From Ophiobolus disseminans (taxonomy: Eukaryota > Ascomycota > Dothideomycetes > Pleosporales > Phaeosphaeriaceae): a stretch of 64,000 nucleotides of DNA. This document shows positions 54,367 through 64,000 of this stretch, one piece after another (the stretch's first letter is position 1; each line of letters starts with the position of its first letter). The position numbers and the translations under genes were made by a program. The stretch lies in the NCBI GenBank assembly GCA_010093685.1, contig MU006225.1, positions 1,067,575-1,131,574 on the forward strand, given 5' to 3'. The notes under the pieces are model-generated. The model made no database searches. It was given only the letters and a program-made list of their open reading frames with translations, and had not been told where the DNA came from.

Positions 54367-56390
54367 TTACGCCGGCGACTTATTTGCAGGGTTGGAAGCG
54401 TTGCGACCATCGTTCATGGACAGCGAGCCGAAGCCGGTGGACAAGAAAGAGAAGGGATCGTTGCGACCGTCACCTCCGTTGGGGGCGCCCTGGTTGGGAT
54501 ATTGGTCGGCGGAGGTGAAGGCGGCTTCAGCCGAGCGGCTGTCGAAGGGAGTGGCGTGCATGCCTCCGTTGGGCATGTAGCCGGCGCCCATGGGTGGGTA
54601 TGGGCTCGCGCCCCCCATGCCAGAAGGAAGAGCGTATGAGCTAGGAGGGCCGCCATATTGCTGGGGGGCAGGGAAGCCTCCTGCAAAGCCGGCGGGTCCA
54701 TATGGTCCAGCACCAGGTGTGCCACCCATGGAGGGAGGGCCCATGCCATAGTTTGAAGAAGGAGCCTCCATGGGAGACGGGAAAGCGGAGTCGGCCACCA
54801 CAGCGGCTCCAGCACGGCTAGCACCACAACGCAGGCAAGCAGTATTCTTGGCGAAATTGTGGTATCCGCAGCCGTTCTCGCCGCACTTCCAGTCGCCAGC
54901 GCGGAAAGGAACGACGCCGGTGCCGCCACGCATGTGACCTCCGCCCATGCCGCCGTGGCCATGACCACCATGACCCATGTGGTGCTGGGGAGGGCCCATC
55001 ATGCCAGGGTGACCATAGCCACCGCCGTAACCACCTCCATAGCCACCCATTGGATCGCCGGCGGGAGGGCCCTGCATCGCGGGGAACGAGCAACGGAAGC
55101 AAGCGGTGCGGCGCTGGAAGTTGGAGAAGCCGCACGAGGGGCAGTTCCAGTCGCCAGGGCGGGGACGGTTCTTGGAAGGAGGGAATGGAGTGATGATGTC
55201 GGCGGCACGATCAAGCACACGGGTGGAAGACGGCGAGACCTCGATGGCCTTCTCGTTGAGGGCGCGGCCGTTCATGCACAAGCTCTCGGCGGCCTATATA
55301 CGTCAGTCAGTTGTTCGGAGAAGAGAGGGAGTGAAGGAGCTATATACCTCTTCATGGGAGGAGAAGATGGCGAACCCCGTGCCGGTGGGTTTATGCTGGT
55401 CAGGTGTCCGCAGCGTCCAAAAGGCAATGGGGCGCCCGCCAAATTGTGTGAACCAGCTCTCAAGCTCAGACTGGGTCGTGTCGTGGGGCAGTCCGCTCAT
55501 GTGCAGGACCTTGCTACGCTCCGAGAGGAACGCGCGAACATCGGCACGGGCATCCATTGGCTTAGTGAGGACGTCTGGGTGTTCGCTGGGAGGTTGAGAT
55601 TTACGGATGAGTCCTCGGAGTACACGGGCAAGCGTGACGGCCTCTTCCATAGCCCGGCGGGGCGACGCAGGAGCTAGTGCTTGGAGGTGAAAAGGAAGAT
55701 TATGCTTAATCGGTGCCGAGGACTGCACGGGCTCCACCTCAAGTGCGGCGCAAATGTTGGTCAACGCGCTGGAACCGAAAGGGAGCGACTCAGGATGGTG
55801 AGCCTGCCACCGCTGGTATTCTGTGCGCAGGTCGAACGTGCGCGAATGCTGGAGATGAGGTGGCAGGACAACGGCCTTGTCGCGGGCTTCACGGGGAAGT
55901 TGTACACGGAGGTCCCACGAATCGAGCGTGACGAACGCAAATTCAAAGTTCTTCGAAATCAGGTGTTCTTGGGCGAAGTTCTTAAATCGATCGATGGCGT
56001 CATGGAAAGACCCGGCGTTGCGGACCTGGTCCCAGGTGAGCGTGGTCAAGCTCGCTGTGAAAGTGAACATGTCAGCTGAGCTTGAGTGAATATCCGGCAG
56101 AAAGGTAACTCACTACACAGCGCCGTGATAGGCGTGTTGACGGGTTTGACCAAAACGCTCTCTCGGTGAAGCTGTGGCACTCGATTAGCAACCGTGATAG
56201 CAATGGGACACGGTGTTGACATTACCTCCTCACACGATTTGGCGTCGAGCAGGATCCATCCGAGCTCAATGACCTCGGCCGAGTCTTTTGTTACGTAGAC
56301 GCCATGCTCGTCGCACGTTGTGGCTACATGTATGACCAGATAACGGTCGAGGTTCGGCGCTGCCGGGCTCGGTGTGGTCTGCGATGCCAT
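54367..56390 (-). CDS. RNA-binding protein: ERI-like exonuclease fold, RRM, two RanBP2 zinc fingers
   Basis: Exons 56390-56226, 56171-56114, 56054-55348 and 55293-54367 give 618 aa; introns of 54, 59 and 54 nt all have GT-AG ends. Residues ~15-190 follow a DEDDh/ERI-1-type exonuclease layout (RYLVIHVATTCDEHGVY, EVIELGWILLDAKSCEE, FEFAFVTLDSWDLRVQLPRE). The expected first DxE acidic pair is replaced by HVATT, so catalysis is doubtful. An RRM spans ~275-345 (VLHMSGLPHDTTQSELESWF, GTGFAIFSSHEE). Two RanBP2 fingers are DWNCPSCGFSNFQRRTACFR and DWKCGENGCGYHNFAKNTAC. The rest is Gly/Pro/Met/His-rich low complexity. It is an asparagine-rich-protein-like RNA-binding factor; its target is unknown. Confidence 0.88.
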
Positions 56391-57963
56391 GCTGCGTTCT
56401 CGAGGTTCAGGTTAGCTTGGTGGGCAGGTATAAAGTGCGAAGGCGTGGCTGTCGGTGGCTGCTGCTGTTCTCGAGGGTGGAGCAGGAAAGAGCGAGGGAT
56501 GGCGTGGGACGTAAATAGGAAGGAGCGGACGGCGGCGGCAGGTGAAAGAGAAAACGGCGTGGTGAGGGGGAGCTCTCGAAGCTTGCAGCGGAGGTGAAGG
56601 GCAGACGGACGGAGCCTCGAGGATTGAGACGAGACGGAGAGACGGGTCTTCTTGTGAGATGAGACCAATTCGCAAGAGATGTGGTCGGATAGACTGAGGC
56701 TCCGTGCCAGCCCCAGAAGATTTCTTGACGTGGATGTGAAGCTAAGGCGCACGCAGAGGAGCTTGGCGTCGATTGGATAGTCGGTGCGGCTACGGCCATG
56801 TCATCACTGTTCGGGCTTCATCTCACGACCGCGAGCATGTGGCTTCCATGCTCTCTCACCAGCCAAACTTCAATCCCGTCCTTCACTCCAGACGCTCACT
56901 GACAGCCTCTACCCACTTCCACCCCATCTCACCTCGCGGTACATGACCCAACTGAGGACCGGCCGCAGGCAGGCATGCAGCGCGGCGGACAGCATGAGTC
57001 CCGCTCGGCGAAGCTCCCGCATTTTCTGTGCCATCTGAAACACCACGACGCCCTCTCATTGAGCGGTGCACGCGTCTGTTGAACCATCTCGCGTGTGCTC
57101 CGCCCGCTGTGCGACGCTGTGCACACATGCCAATATTGATTGACACAGCTGCACTCCAGCCGTTGGTGGTGGCCGCACTTAACAGCTCACGCATTGTTTC
57201 TATACATAAATATCTATGGGCCACCCTGCTTCTGCGGTCACCCAGCACCACTCGGGCGCTTGCAACGACCCAGACTGCCGGGCCACGGAAGATGCAACTA
57301 ACCGCGCGTCGAGACTGATGCACTTTTTCCAATCTGCGAACTCTTCAGATCGCATCTGCTCCCACGCAGTCCGCGTTGGTGGCTTCCCAGGTTGTCCAGG
57401 ATCCCCTGGCGATCCGTGGTGCGCGTCTCCCCCGCGGAGAAGCCGTCCACGTGACATGCGACACACGGCTCGCCGTCTGTCTTACCGGGGACAGGAGCTC
57501 TGACAGGGAGGTGAATTGTTCTGCTCGGCCTGCGGTCGCCTTGCTGACATGTACAACGGGCACTAGACCCGGCGCGCTCGCTATCTGTGGCAGTCGCTGC
57601 TCTTGACTCTTTGTAGAATGACCCCTTAAACGCGTCCACTCTCTCCTTGTACAGAAATAAGCTCGAGCACCGACCGTGACAACGCATCGCGGGCTCCTGC
57701 AATTTATGCTCTTTGTGCCGGAACAAAGACTGTTTCCCTGAGCCCGGTATCTTAATCGAGGCTTTATCCACTGCCTAGTCCGTCGCCATGTCTCGGCATC
57801 GGGGGTTTGATACTTCCCCGCAAGCTGCACCGCGTCGCGAGTAAGTAACAATTGTGCACACCTCCCTGACAGCAGCACCCTACCCCGCCAAACCACAGCG
57901 CTGCATCTCCATGTCGTCGCAGACAGCCCCGGCTAACTGACTGCCAGCTCACCCCGTGGCATC
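56391..57963. other. Long 5' intergenic region, no gene seen
   Basis: About 1.6 kb between the divergent ERI-like and F-box-like genes. Many overlapping short frames from GC-rich DNA; none has a recognisable domain or a start/splice context that would support a gene. Confidence 0.45.
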
Positions 57964-59711
57964 ATGGGTTTCTTCAAGCGCTTCTCGCGCAAGAAGAGCA
58001 AGCCGGTGAATGCACCCCAGTGGAACGAAGCCAACTCAGCGACGACATACTCGTACCACGGGCCCGACCAAACGCAGCGCCTGCCCGATAAGATTCTCCG
58101 TCGCATCTTCGAAGAAGTATGTCCGCATGCGGCCGACGAGACGCTAGATGGCAGCGAGAACAGCGGCAACGACGGCTGCATGAGCTGTGACATGCGCGAC
58201 CTGGCACACTGCGCATTGACGCGGCAGTCGTGGTACGGCGTTGCTGCTGGATTGTTGTGAGTGCGCATGGTTCGTGAAGCGACTGTGCAGTGGCTGACTG
58301 AAGCAGATACAATAGCATCCGCATTGACGCTGTCCACTACTGCGAGCTGGAAGAGGTCTATGCGGAACAGCGAAGGAAGTCGCGACACGGCGACGAGATC
58401 GACCGCCCCACTGCGCGTCTGCAGCAGCTGTGCCAGAGCGTGCGCGGCAACCAGTACCTCGGCCAGCGAGTGCGCTTCATCAAGCTGCCGTACATGCTGC
58501 GCGAGTCTGCAAAGGCCGACCTTGCACGCACCGTATCTGGGTGCCCAAACCTCGAATACATTGACCTCCCCGACGGCTTCTACGCCGGTGACGCATCGTG
58601 TCAACTGCTACGCCAGGAGCTCCAGGCGCGATGTCCGCATATCAGGAAGATGAAGTACAACGAGGGCGGCGAGCAAGCGCTGGAGTCGCTGATGCACGGC
58701 TACTGGCAAGAGCTGAGCGTGCTGGAGCTGAACAAGGTCCACATTGAGCCGAGCGTGCTGAGGCAGGTCCTCGGTATGCTCCCCAACCTGAGTGAACTCA
58801 GCGTTTCCGGCGGCGCCTGGATGAACGACTCGACCTTCCACAACGCACCAGGCCTCCCTCCCTTCCCGGCGCTGGACACGCTGAGGTTCGAAAAGGTGCA
58901 CGGTCTCACCGCAGAAGGACTGGCAATATACCTGACCAGCCCAATGTGCGCCAACCGACTGCGCACACTCATCGTCAAAGACTGTTCCAGCATAGCAGTA
59001 TCGTCACTACACATCCTCCTCCAAACAGCAACGAGTCTGAAGACCCTAGACTACGCCGCGACCGTCACCGCCGCACTTCCACTCGACCCCGTCCCACCCA
59101 TGACATCCTACACCCTTCACAAGCTCAACTTTGAAATCATCTCCACAGCCACCCACCAGCTCTACCCGCCCGGCGCCTCCTACTACCAGTACCTCGCAAA
59201 ATCCCTCATGTCCAACTGCCTCCCCGCCCTGCGCCAACTCTACGTCCGCGACCCAGACTTCCCAGAAATCCTCACACTTGCCCCACCCATGCTCCCCTTC
59301 AGCGAAGCCCCACCACCCATGTTCAACCAACCCCTCGAAGTCTACTCAAAGGGCCTGGACGAATTCGAATGGATCTTCACATCCATTATACCGCCCGAAT
59401 CATCCGGCCGCCGACCCTCCGTATCGGGTGGCCGCCCTGTGAGCAGTTATTCCGCACACAAAGGCCTCGGCGCGCAGTGGGGCGGCGAGGCGCGCAAGAG
59501 CGTCGTCGTGCCGAATGGCTTTGGAGGCTTCTTGGCTGTCCCTGCTGAAGACGCTAGACCGCGCAGTGCGGGTAACCTTACTCCCAGCGGCGGCTTTGGA
59601 CATGGACATTCGCATAGTCAGAGTTTTGGGGGAGAGCCGAGTCCAAGGGCGAGTTGGATGAGTCATGCGGGGAGGGAGAAGAGGGCTTCTAAGGCGGATC
59701 TGTGGCGGTGA
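57964..59711 (+). CDS. F-box-like / leucine-rich protein
   Basis: Exons 57964-58256 and 58316-59711 flank a 59-nt intron (GTGAGT..AATAG), giving 562 aa. The F-box-like segment is QRLPDKILRRIFEEVCP followed by DMRDLAHCALTRQSWYGVAA (residues ~38-97), with a predicted loop insert between. Irregular leucine-rich repeats follow: CPNLEYIDLPDGFY, LSVLELNKVHIEPSVLRQVL, LPNLSELSVSGG, LDTLRFEKVHGLTAEGLAIY and LRTLIVKDCSSI. The C-terminal ~110 residues are Gly/Ser/His-rich and end RASKADLWR. Such proteins are usually substrate receptors of SCF ubiquitin ligases; the substrate is unknown. The start MGFFKRFSRKKSK is basic and might be N-myristoylated (MGxxxR), which would be membrane-directing; this is inference. 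Confidence 0.82.
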
Positions 59712-59998
59712 GATTTTTCTTTGCTTTTACAGCTCGTTTGACTTTTGGTTCGATTCTTGGATACCCGTCCATTTCTTTTTCACATTTGTGTAAGATACAG
59801 GATATTTTGGGCTTTAGGGGTAGGATAGGGAAGGCATGAGGAGCATGTTTGGGTGTTACCTGGTATGTCGTTTGATTGTGCGGCTGGGCTGTATATAGCA
59901 CCAAGATGATGTTTTCCTGTTCTTTGGAAATTTTCCTCACTTGAACTTGTTCTCGATAGTGTTCGCTCCTTTTCCATGTATACTCACAGTATGTTTAT

Positions 59999-61243
59999 TC
60001 ATGACTGCGCTCCACACTCCCCATACTCACACCCCCTCCACCCCCTCTCCCGCCCATCAACAGGACACTCCCCCCTCTCAATCATACCCCTCACCACCGC
60101 CTTAACCTCCTCTCTCAACTCGCCGTCCTCCTCAGAAACCCACACCCCCGGCCCCCTCGCCCCGCATTGTATATTCCACGTCCCCCGTTCCGGCACCGTG
60201 GGCCTGATACCTTCTTCTAAGCGCCCACCAACCTCTTCCGCCTCCTCAACATTTGTAGTCGTGCCTTCTTTGTGCAGTTCATCCACATGCGCAATCTCAC
60301 TCCCCCACACCCCATGATGAAACACCTCAGGACTCACGCTCCAGCACTTCCAGCGCTGGTCGCGACACGACTCTAGCAATTGCACATCAAATGCACTCAC
60401 AGCACCATCCTTCTCCTTCCAAAACTCTGCTAAGATTTTGGCGGTGGACCGCCTGTTCACGCCATACGCGAACGTACAGAAGGGCCAGAACGCCCGATGC
60501 AGAATTCGCGTATGCGCCGGTACATTGAGCGTAGATAGGAAGTGCGAGGTGTCCGGGTGTAAGAGGTGGTGCGGGGGCGTGCTGGGGTCGGGGTATGTGA
60601 GATGGGGGTGTGAGAGGTAGCGTTCGGGGGAGGGGAGGTCGTCGCAGTGGCCTGGGTAGAGGAGGTCCCATTCTTCTGTCGGGGCCCAATAATCCGGATC
60701 ATTGGGGCCGGGTGAGGAAGAAGTATTGCCGAGGAGAGCGCGTATAGAGGATGCGAGGAGCGGGATTTGGGTGCGCCGGATGTGTAGGGAGAAATCTGTG
60801 TCGTCTTCGAGGATTAGGGCGGTTGAGTGGGGGGTGGAGAGGAACCTTGGGGTGGGCTAGTGTGTCTGTGTCTTGAATGTGGCTATGAGTGCGGATCTGA
60901 TGTACCATCGTAGAGCATCAAGATGGCCGAGCCATGCTAATGCACTGCCTCTACTCACGACGCTGTGCTCTTTGCTTCTGAAGTCCTCTAGCTCTGCTTC
61001 CGTCCATTGTGTTTGCTCTGGGATCACGATCTCGAGGTCTGTGAGATTTGCGGCCCATAGTAGGCTTGCTCGTCGCGGTGATTTGGCATGTGAGACTGCG
61101 ATGATCGTGCCGAATCCGAGGGTGGAGTTTGCGGGTGTGAGTGCAATAGGTGCGTGAGATGAAGAGAGTGGTCTGACATAGAAGACGATGAAGGCTACGA
61201 GAGTGATGAGGAGTACTACAGTCAAGTTTCTCTTTCGCAGCAT
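59999..61243 (-). CDS. Type II membrane glycosyltransferase (GT25-like)
   Basis: Exons 61243-60906 and 60845-59999 flank a 60-nt intron (GTACAT..CCAAG), giving 394 aa. An alternative acceptor at CTAG, 11 nt upstream, would break the frame. A signal anchor lies at residues ~7-24 (LTVVLLITLVAFIVFYV). The conserved core is SRGSALAWLGHLDALRWFLS, then ALILEDDTDFSLHIR, where EDDTD is the metal-binding acidic motif. LLYPGHCDD and FAYGVNRRSTAKIL are typical of GT25-like or LPS-glycosyltransferase-type fungal enzymes. It is expected to act in the Golgi lumen. The acceptor and sugar are unknown. It lies tail to tail with the F-box-like gene. Confidence 0.8.
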
Positions 61244-62255
61244 TGCTTGTGAGAGCTGGGCGAGTTGAGAGTAAACGAGGATTGCATGATGGAGAGATTA
61301 CATGATAAATAGCAAACGGAGTGAGAGAATTTGATTGAGGTGAAAGCAAAGCATACTTGGTCCTTGGCTACTTCAATTGTTCATTATCGAGGTCATGTTA
61401 CAAGTTCCAAGTGCCCAAGTGTCCTCCTCTAGGGCTGTGATGGATCAACGACTCACCACAACTTGACTTCGAGCTCCGGTCAATTAGCTTATCCGTGGTG
61501 TGTTTGAGTCCAACATGTCATCGTCATCATATTGTTCGCTGTTGCTATAGCCGACGTGAGTATCTAGCCGCATACCGCAGGTTGATGCCTTCAACGGTGA
61601 AATTTGGCCGGACTGCAACACGAAGGAATAGCTGCGGATGTCGCTAGGCCGAAGAAGGAGCCGATCACATGGCGAAGGAATGGCCACATACATCGGCAGG
61701 GAGGCGAATACGTCGCTTGCAAAGGATCAGATGTTTGTTTGAGGGCCTGAAATTATTGTTCATTGTCGATGTAACAGCATGCTGTGAGTCTGGTCGTTGC
61801 CAGATGATGGGTTCAGGGTTTGATCTTCCCGCGGCTGCAGAGCCGTTAGGGCTGACCACGGTACCTGGTCGCGGAACTGTGGCTGAGACAGGCCGTTGCG
61901 GTAGGAAAGGGAAATTGGAGGCTGACGCTCGCAGACGCGTGCGGAACGTTAACTCGTTTTGGGGCTAAAATTGTACCAACCCAATATCGCGCCTAAACTT
62001 AGCGCATGGGGTAGTCGGCTACGCAGCAATTTAGAGGCAGGCCAACCACTCCCCTGAAGCCACCGAGCTACGTAAGAGACTACTCGGGGCCGGTGCTTGG
62101 TGCTGGAGCAGATCTACTTAATACATTGAATGCGAAGCCGTTATACCCGCGTGCACCTTCCCTCCTTGCTTAACTTGCCTCTGACCCCCTCACGTCGATG
62201 CGCCGCCGTCCCTTACTCGAACGCGCAGCACGGTAGCACCGCATACAAACACAAC
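61244..62255. other. Intergenic, no gene seen
   Basis: Shared 5' region of two divergent genes. An in-frame ATG at 62130 extends the next protein by 42 residues but looks like leader. Confidence 0.45.
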
Positions 62256-64000
62256 ATGGCCACCGAAACAGTCCCCCCCACGACCGCCACGGCGAAAAGA
62301 GTCTCTCGCTACCGCAGTGTGAGGCGCGCCCAGGAGCAGCAAACACAGCAACAGAGCCCACCGCCCGTCCCAGCCGTCCCAGCACTACCCCCAATGCTCG
62401 CAGAGCCCGAAATGCAGGCCCCGAAAGACGCGCAGATCAGCAGGAGTATGAGCCGCTACCACCGTCGACCGCCCACTTCGCACGCGACCACGCCAGCCGT
62501 ACCTGCCCTCCGCTCCAACACCCTCCCGGCGCACCCAGCACCACCAATTGCGCAGCCGTCTCCGACCTCTCGCTATCGGGCTATAAGCTCTCCACAGCAT
62601 GCCTCGCATTCCACAAACACGGCCCAGCACCGCCCGAGGACTGCAAAGCGCACCGACAATTCAACCTCAGCCTCGGCCTCTAGCCAGTCGCGGTCGCCGA
62701 GGGCCGACGACAGCGCGAGGGAGCTTTTGCAGAAGGAGCGCGAGAGGCAGCGCTTGCTCAAGGAGAGATATGACGCCGAGGCACGCGCCCACAGGGAGGC
62801 CAAACAAGCTGAACTTGACAGGCTAGAGAGCCTGCGCCGGGAGGAGGAAGAAGCAGCGCTCCTGCAGGCCCAACAGGAGGCCGAAGAGGCTGATATGTTG
62901 CGCCGCCAGAAGGACGAGCAGCGCGCGGAGCACGAGCGGGGCAAGCGGCTGCGCAAGGCCGAGGCACAGAAGATACTCCAGCAGAGGGAAGACGAAGCGC
63001 GCAAGGCAAAAGAAGCCGAGAGGGAGCGCAGGGCGAGGCATGATGAAGAAAAAACCCGCAAGGCCAAAATCGAAGCAGAGAGACCTCGCCAGGCTCCGTC
63101 TTCTTCCCCGCCAGTGTCACCGCCACGGCACGACACCAACTTTGGTCTGTTCAAGCGAAGGAAAGACGACGGCTTGACCCAAGAGGCGCCTGGAGAGCCA
63201 TCGAGAGCTCCTCGACTCAGTCTGCATTTAGGAGACCACGAGGCTGAGACGATCCGGCCTGGTGGCGGCGGTGCAGTGCTGGGCATTGACGCACCTACAT
63301 CGGCCGTCAACGCTGGTGACAGGGTGGGTTCATCAACCACTATGCTGAAGCAAATGCTGACTTAATGTGTAGCGCGTTACGGTGGTATGTGGCAAGAAGC
63401 GCATCCTGCTACCTGTCACACCGACTACTACACCCCTTGACCTGATCAAGACGGCCGCTACAATCCTGACAGAGCCCATCGATGTCAGGACTGCGGTCAT
63501 GCAGGAGTTGTTCGTCAAGGTCAGCATCGTGCGGCCATTGCGCAACTACGAGTATGTGCGCGACGTAATGAACTCGTGGGACGCGGACAATCAAAACGAG
63601 CTCACCATCATCGATTCGGAGCTCGATGGTATCGATCAGGATGATCTGCTTGCCTACAAAGTGCCCGAGACCCGGCCTGAGGGCATGTCGTGCTTCATCC
63701 AGTATTCGTCCCGACCCGGCAAATGGTCGAAACGCTACCTGACTCTGCGCGCGGACGGCCAGCTGGTCTTGGCCAAGAACGAGAAGGTGAAGGAGAAGGA
63801 CCAAGAGAACGTCTTGACCATGACAGACTACGATATTTACACAGTCACGCAAAAGAAGCTGGCCAGGGTCAAACCGCCAAAGAAGATCTGCTTTGCCGTA
63901 AAGAGCCTGCAGAAGTCCAACATCTTCGCCGATGAGTCGCAGTACGTGCACTTTTTCTGCACCAACGACAGGAACACAGCGACCATGTTCTACAAGGCGT
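62256..64000 (+). CDS. Ras-association and PH domain protein (5' part, runs off the window)
   Basis: Exon 1 (62256-63323) and the start of exon 2 (63373 onward) flank a 49-nt intron (GTGGGT..GTGTAG). The first ~150 residues are Pro/Ser/Thr-rich and disordered with repeated SRYR motifs (KRVSRYRSVRRAQEQ, SMSRYHRRPP, TSRYRAIS). Residues ~150-280 are a long charged coiled coil (RELLQKERERQRLLKERYDA, EAERERRARHDEEKTRKAKI). After the intron, RVTVVCGKKRILLPVTP to VRPLRNYEYVRDVMNSWD fits a Ras-association-type ubiquitin fold. GMSCFIQYSSRPGKWSKRYL then TLRADGQLVLAKNEK begins a PH domain. The RA-PH order resembles MRL/Grb7-type adaptors linking small GTPases to membrane phosphoinositides; a polarity role is inference. 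Confidence 0.82.

Noticed and set aside
53892..54410. 172-codon minus-strand frame downstream of the ERI-like gene
   Set aside because: It overlaps the terminal exon, lacks domains and has composition like 3' UTR.
57216..57503. 95-codon frame upstream of the F-box-like gene
   Set aside because: Gly/Pro/Ser-biased frame in GC-rich DNA, overlapped by several equally long frames; no supporting signals.
1..64000. CRISPR array, operon or other prokaryotic system
   Set aside because: Spliced genes, fungal families and no regularly spaced repeats show that this is eukaryotic nuclear DNA.

Overview
This is a filamentous ascomycete nuclear window, most likely a Dothideomycete. Genes are dense and sit on both strands. 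Introns are short (about 44-85 nt, one of 165 nt) with GT..CTAAC/CTGAC..AG signals. The families are fungal: HET domain, patatin/RING NTPase, Pho89 permease, GT71 mannosyltransferase and a pogo-type DNA transposon. The clade is inferred from gene style and families; no taxonomic marker was read.

Layout. 1-720: 3' end of a cell-surface protein gene. 1.4-2.3 kb: three diverged tandem tRNA-Tyr(GTA) genes; the middle one also carries a 53-nt GT-AG insertion inside its T-loop. 3.1-4.3 kb: coiled-coil protein. 5.1-8.2 kb: divergent pair SF3a60/Prp9 and FAL1 (eIF4A3-like), both RNA-splicing related. 9.1-13.1 kb: five-exon gene encoding a B-box/P-loop NTPase/RING/patatin protein. 13.3-19.8 kb: uncharacterised fungal genes and a degraded paralogue fragment. 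20.4-25.5 kb: Hsp70/HSPA12-like ATPase, PhyH-type dioxygenase and an SDR. 25.8-27.9 kb: degenerate pogo/Fot-like transposon. 28.3-30.7 kb: AT-hook protein and a small unknown protein. 30.7-32.8 kb: gene-poor. 32.8-34.7 kb: Pho89-type phosphate permease. 35.6-37.5 kb: a multiply disrupted membrane-protein pseudogene. 38-39.5 kb: unknown gene. 40-42 kb: mitochondrial ribosomal protein L1 and COG2. 42.4-44 kb: HET-domain protein, preceded by an 83-bp inverted-repeat element. 45-51.3 kb: NADH pyrophosphatase, mitochondrial cysteine synthase and condensin Cnd3. 51.4-53 kb: GT71 mannosyltransferase. 54.3-56.4 kb: ERI-like exonuclease domain/RRM/RanBP2 zinc-finger protein. 58-59.7 kb: F-box-like/LRR protein. 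60-61.2 kb: type II membrane glycosyltransferase. 62.2-64 kb: 5' part of a Ras-association/PH-domain protein.

Most genes are housekeeping and show no shared pathway. Neighbours are typically divergent (SF3a60/FAL1, cysteine synthase/Cnd3) or convergent with under 100 bp between stops (PhyH/SDR, L1/COG2, NPY1/cysteine synthase). The most unusual structure is the tRNA-Tyr cluster. The accessory candidates of most interest are the patatin/RING/NTPase protein and the HET protein. Exon boundaries were placed by hand from splice signals and frame continuity and have not been checked against transcripts.
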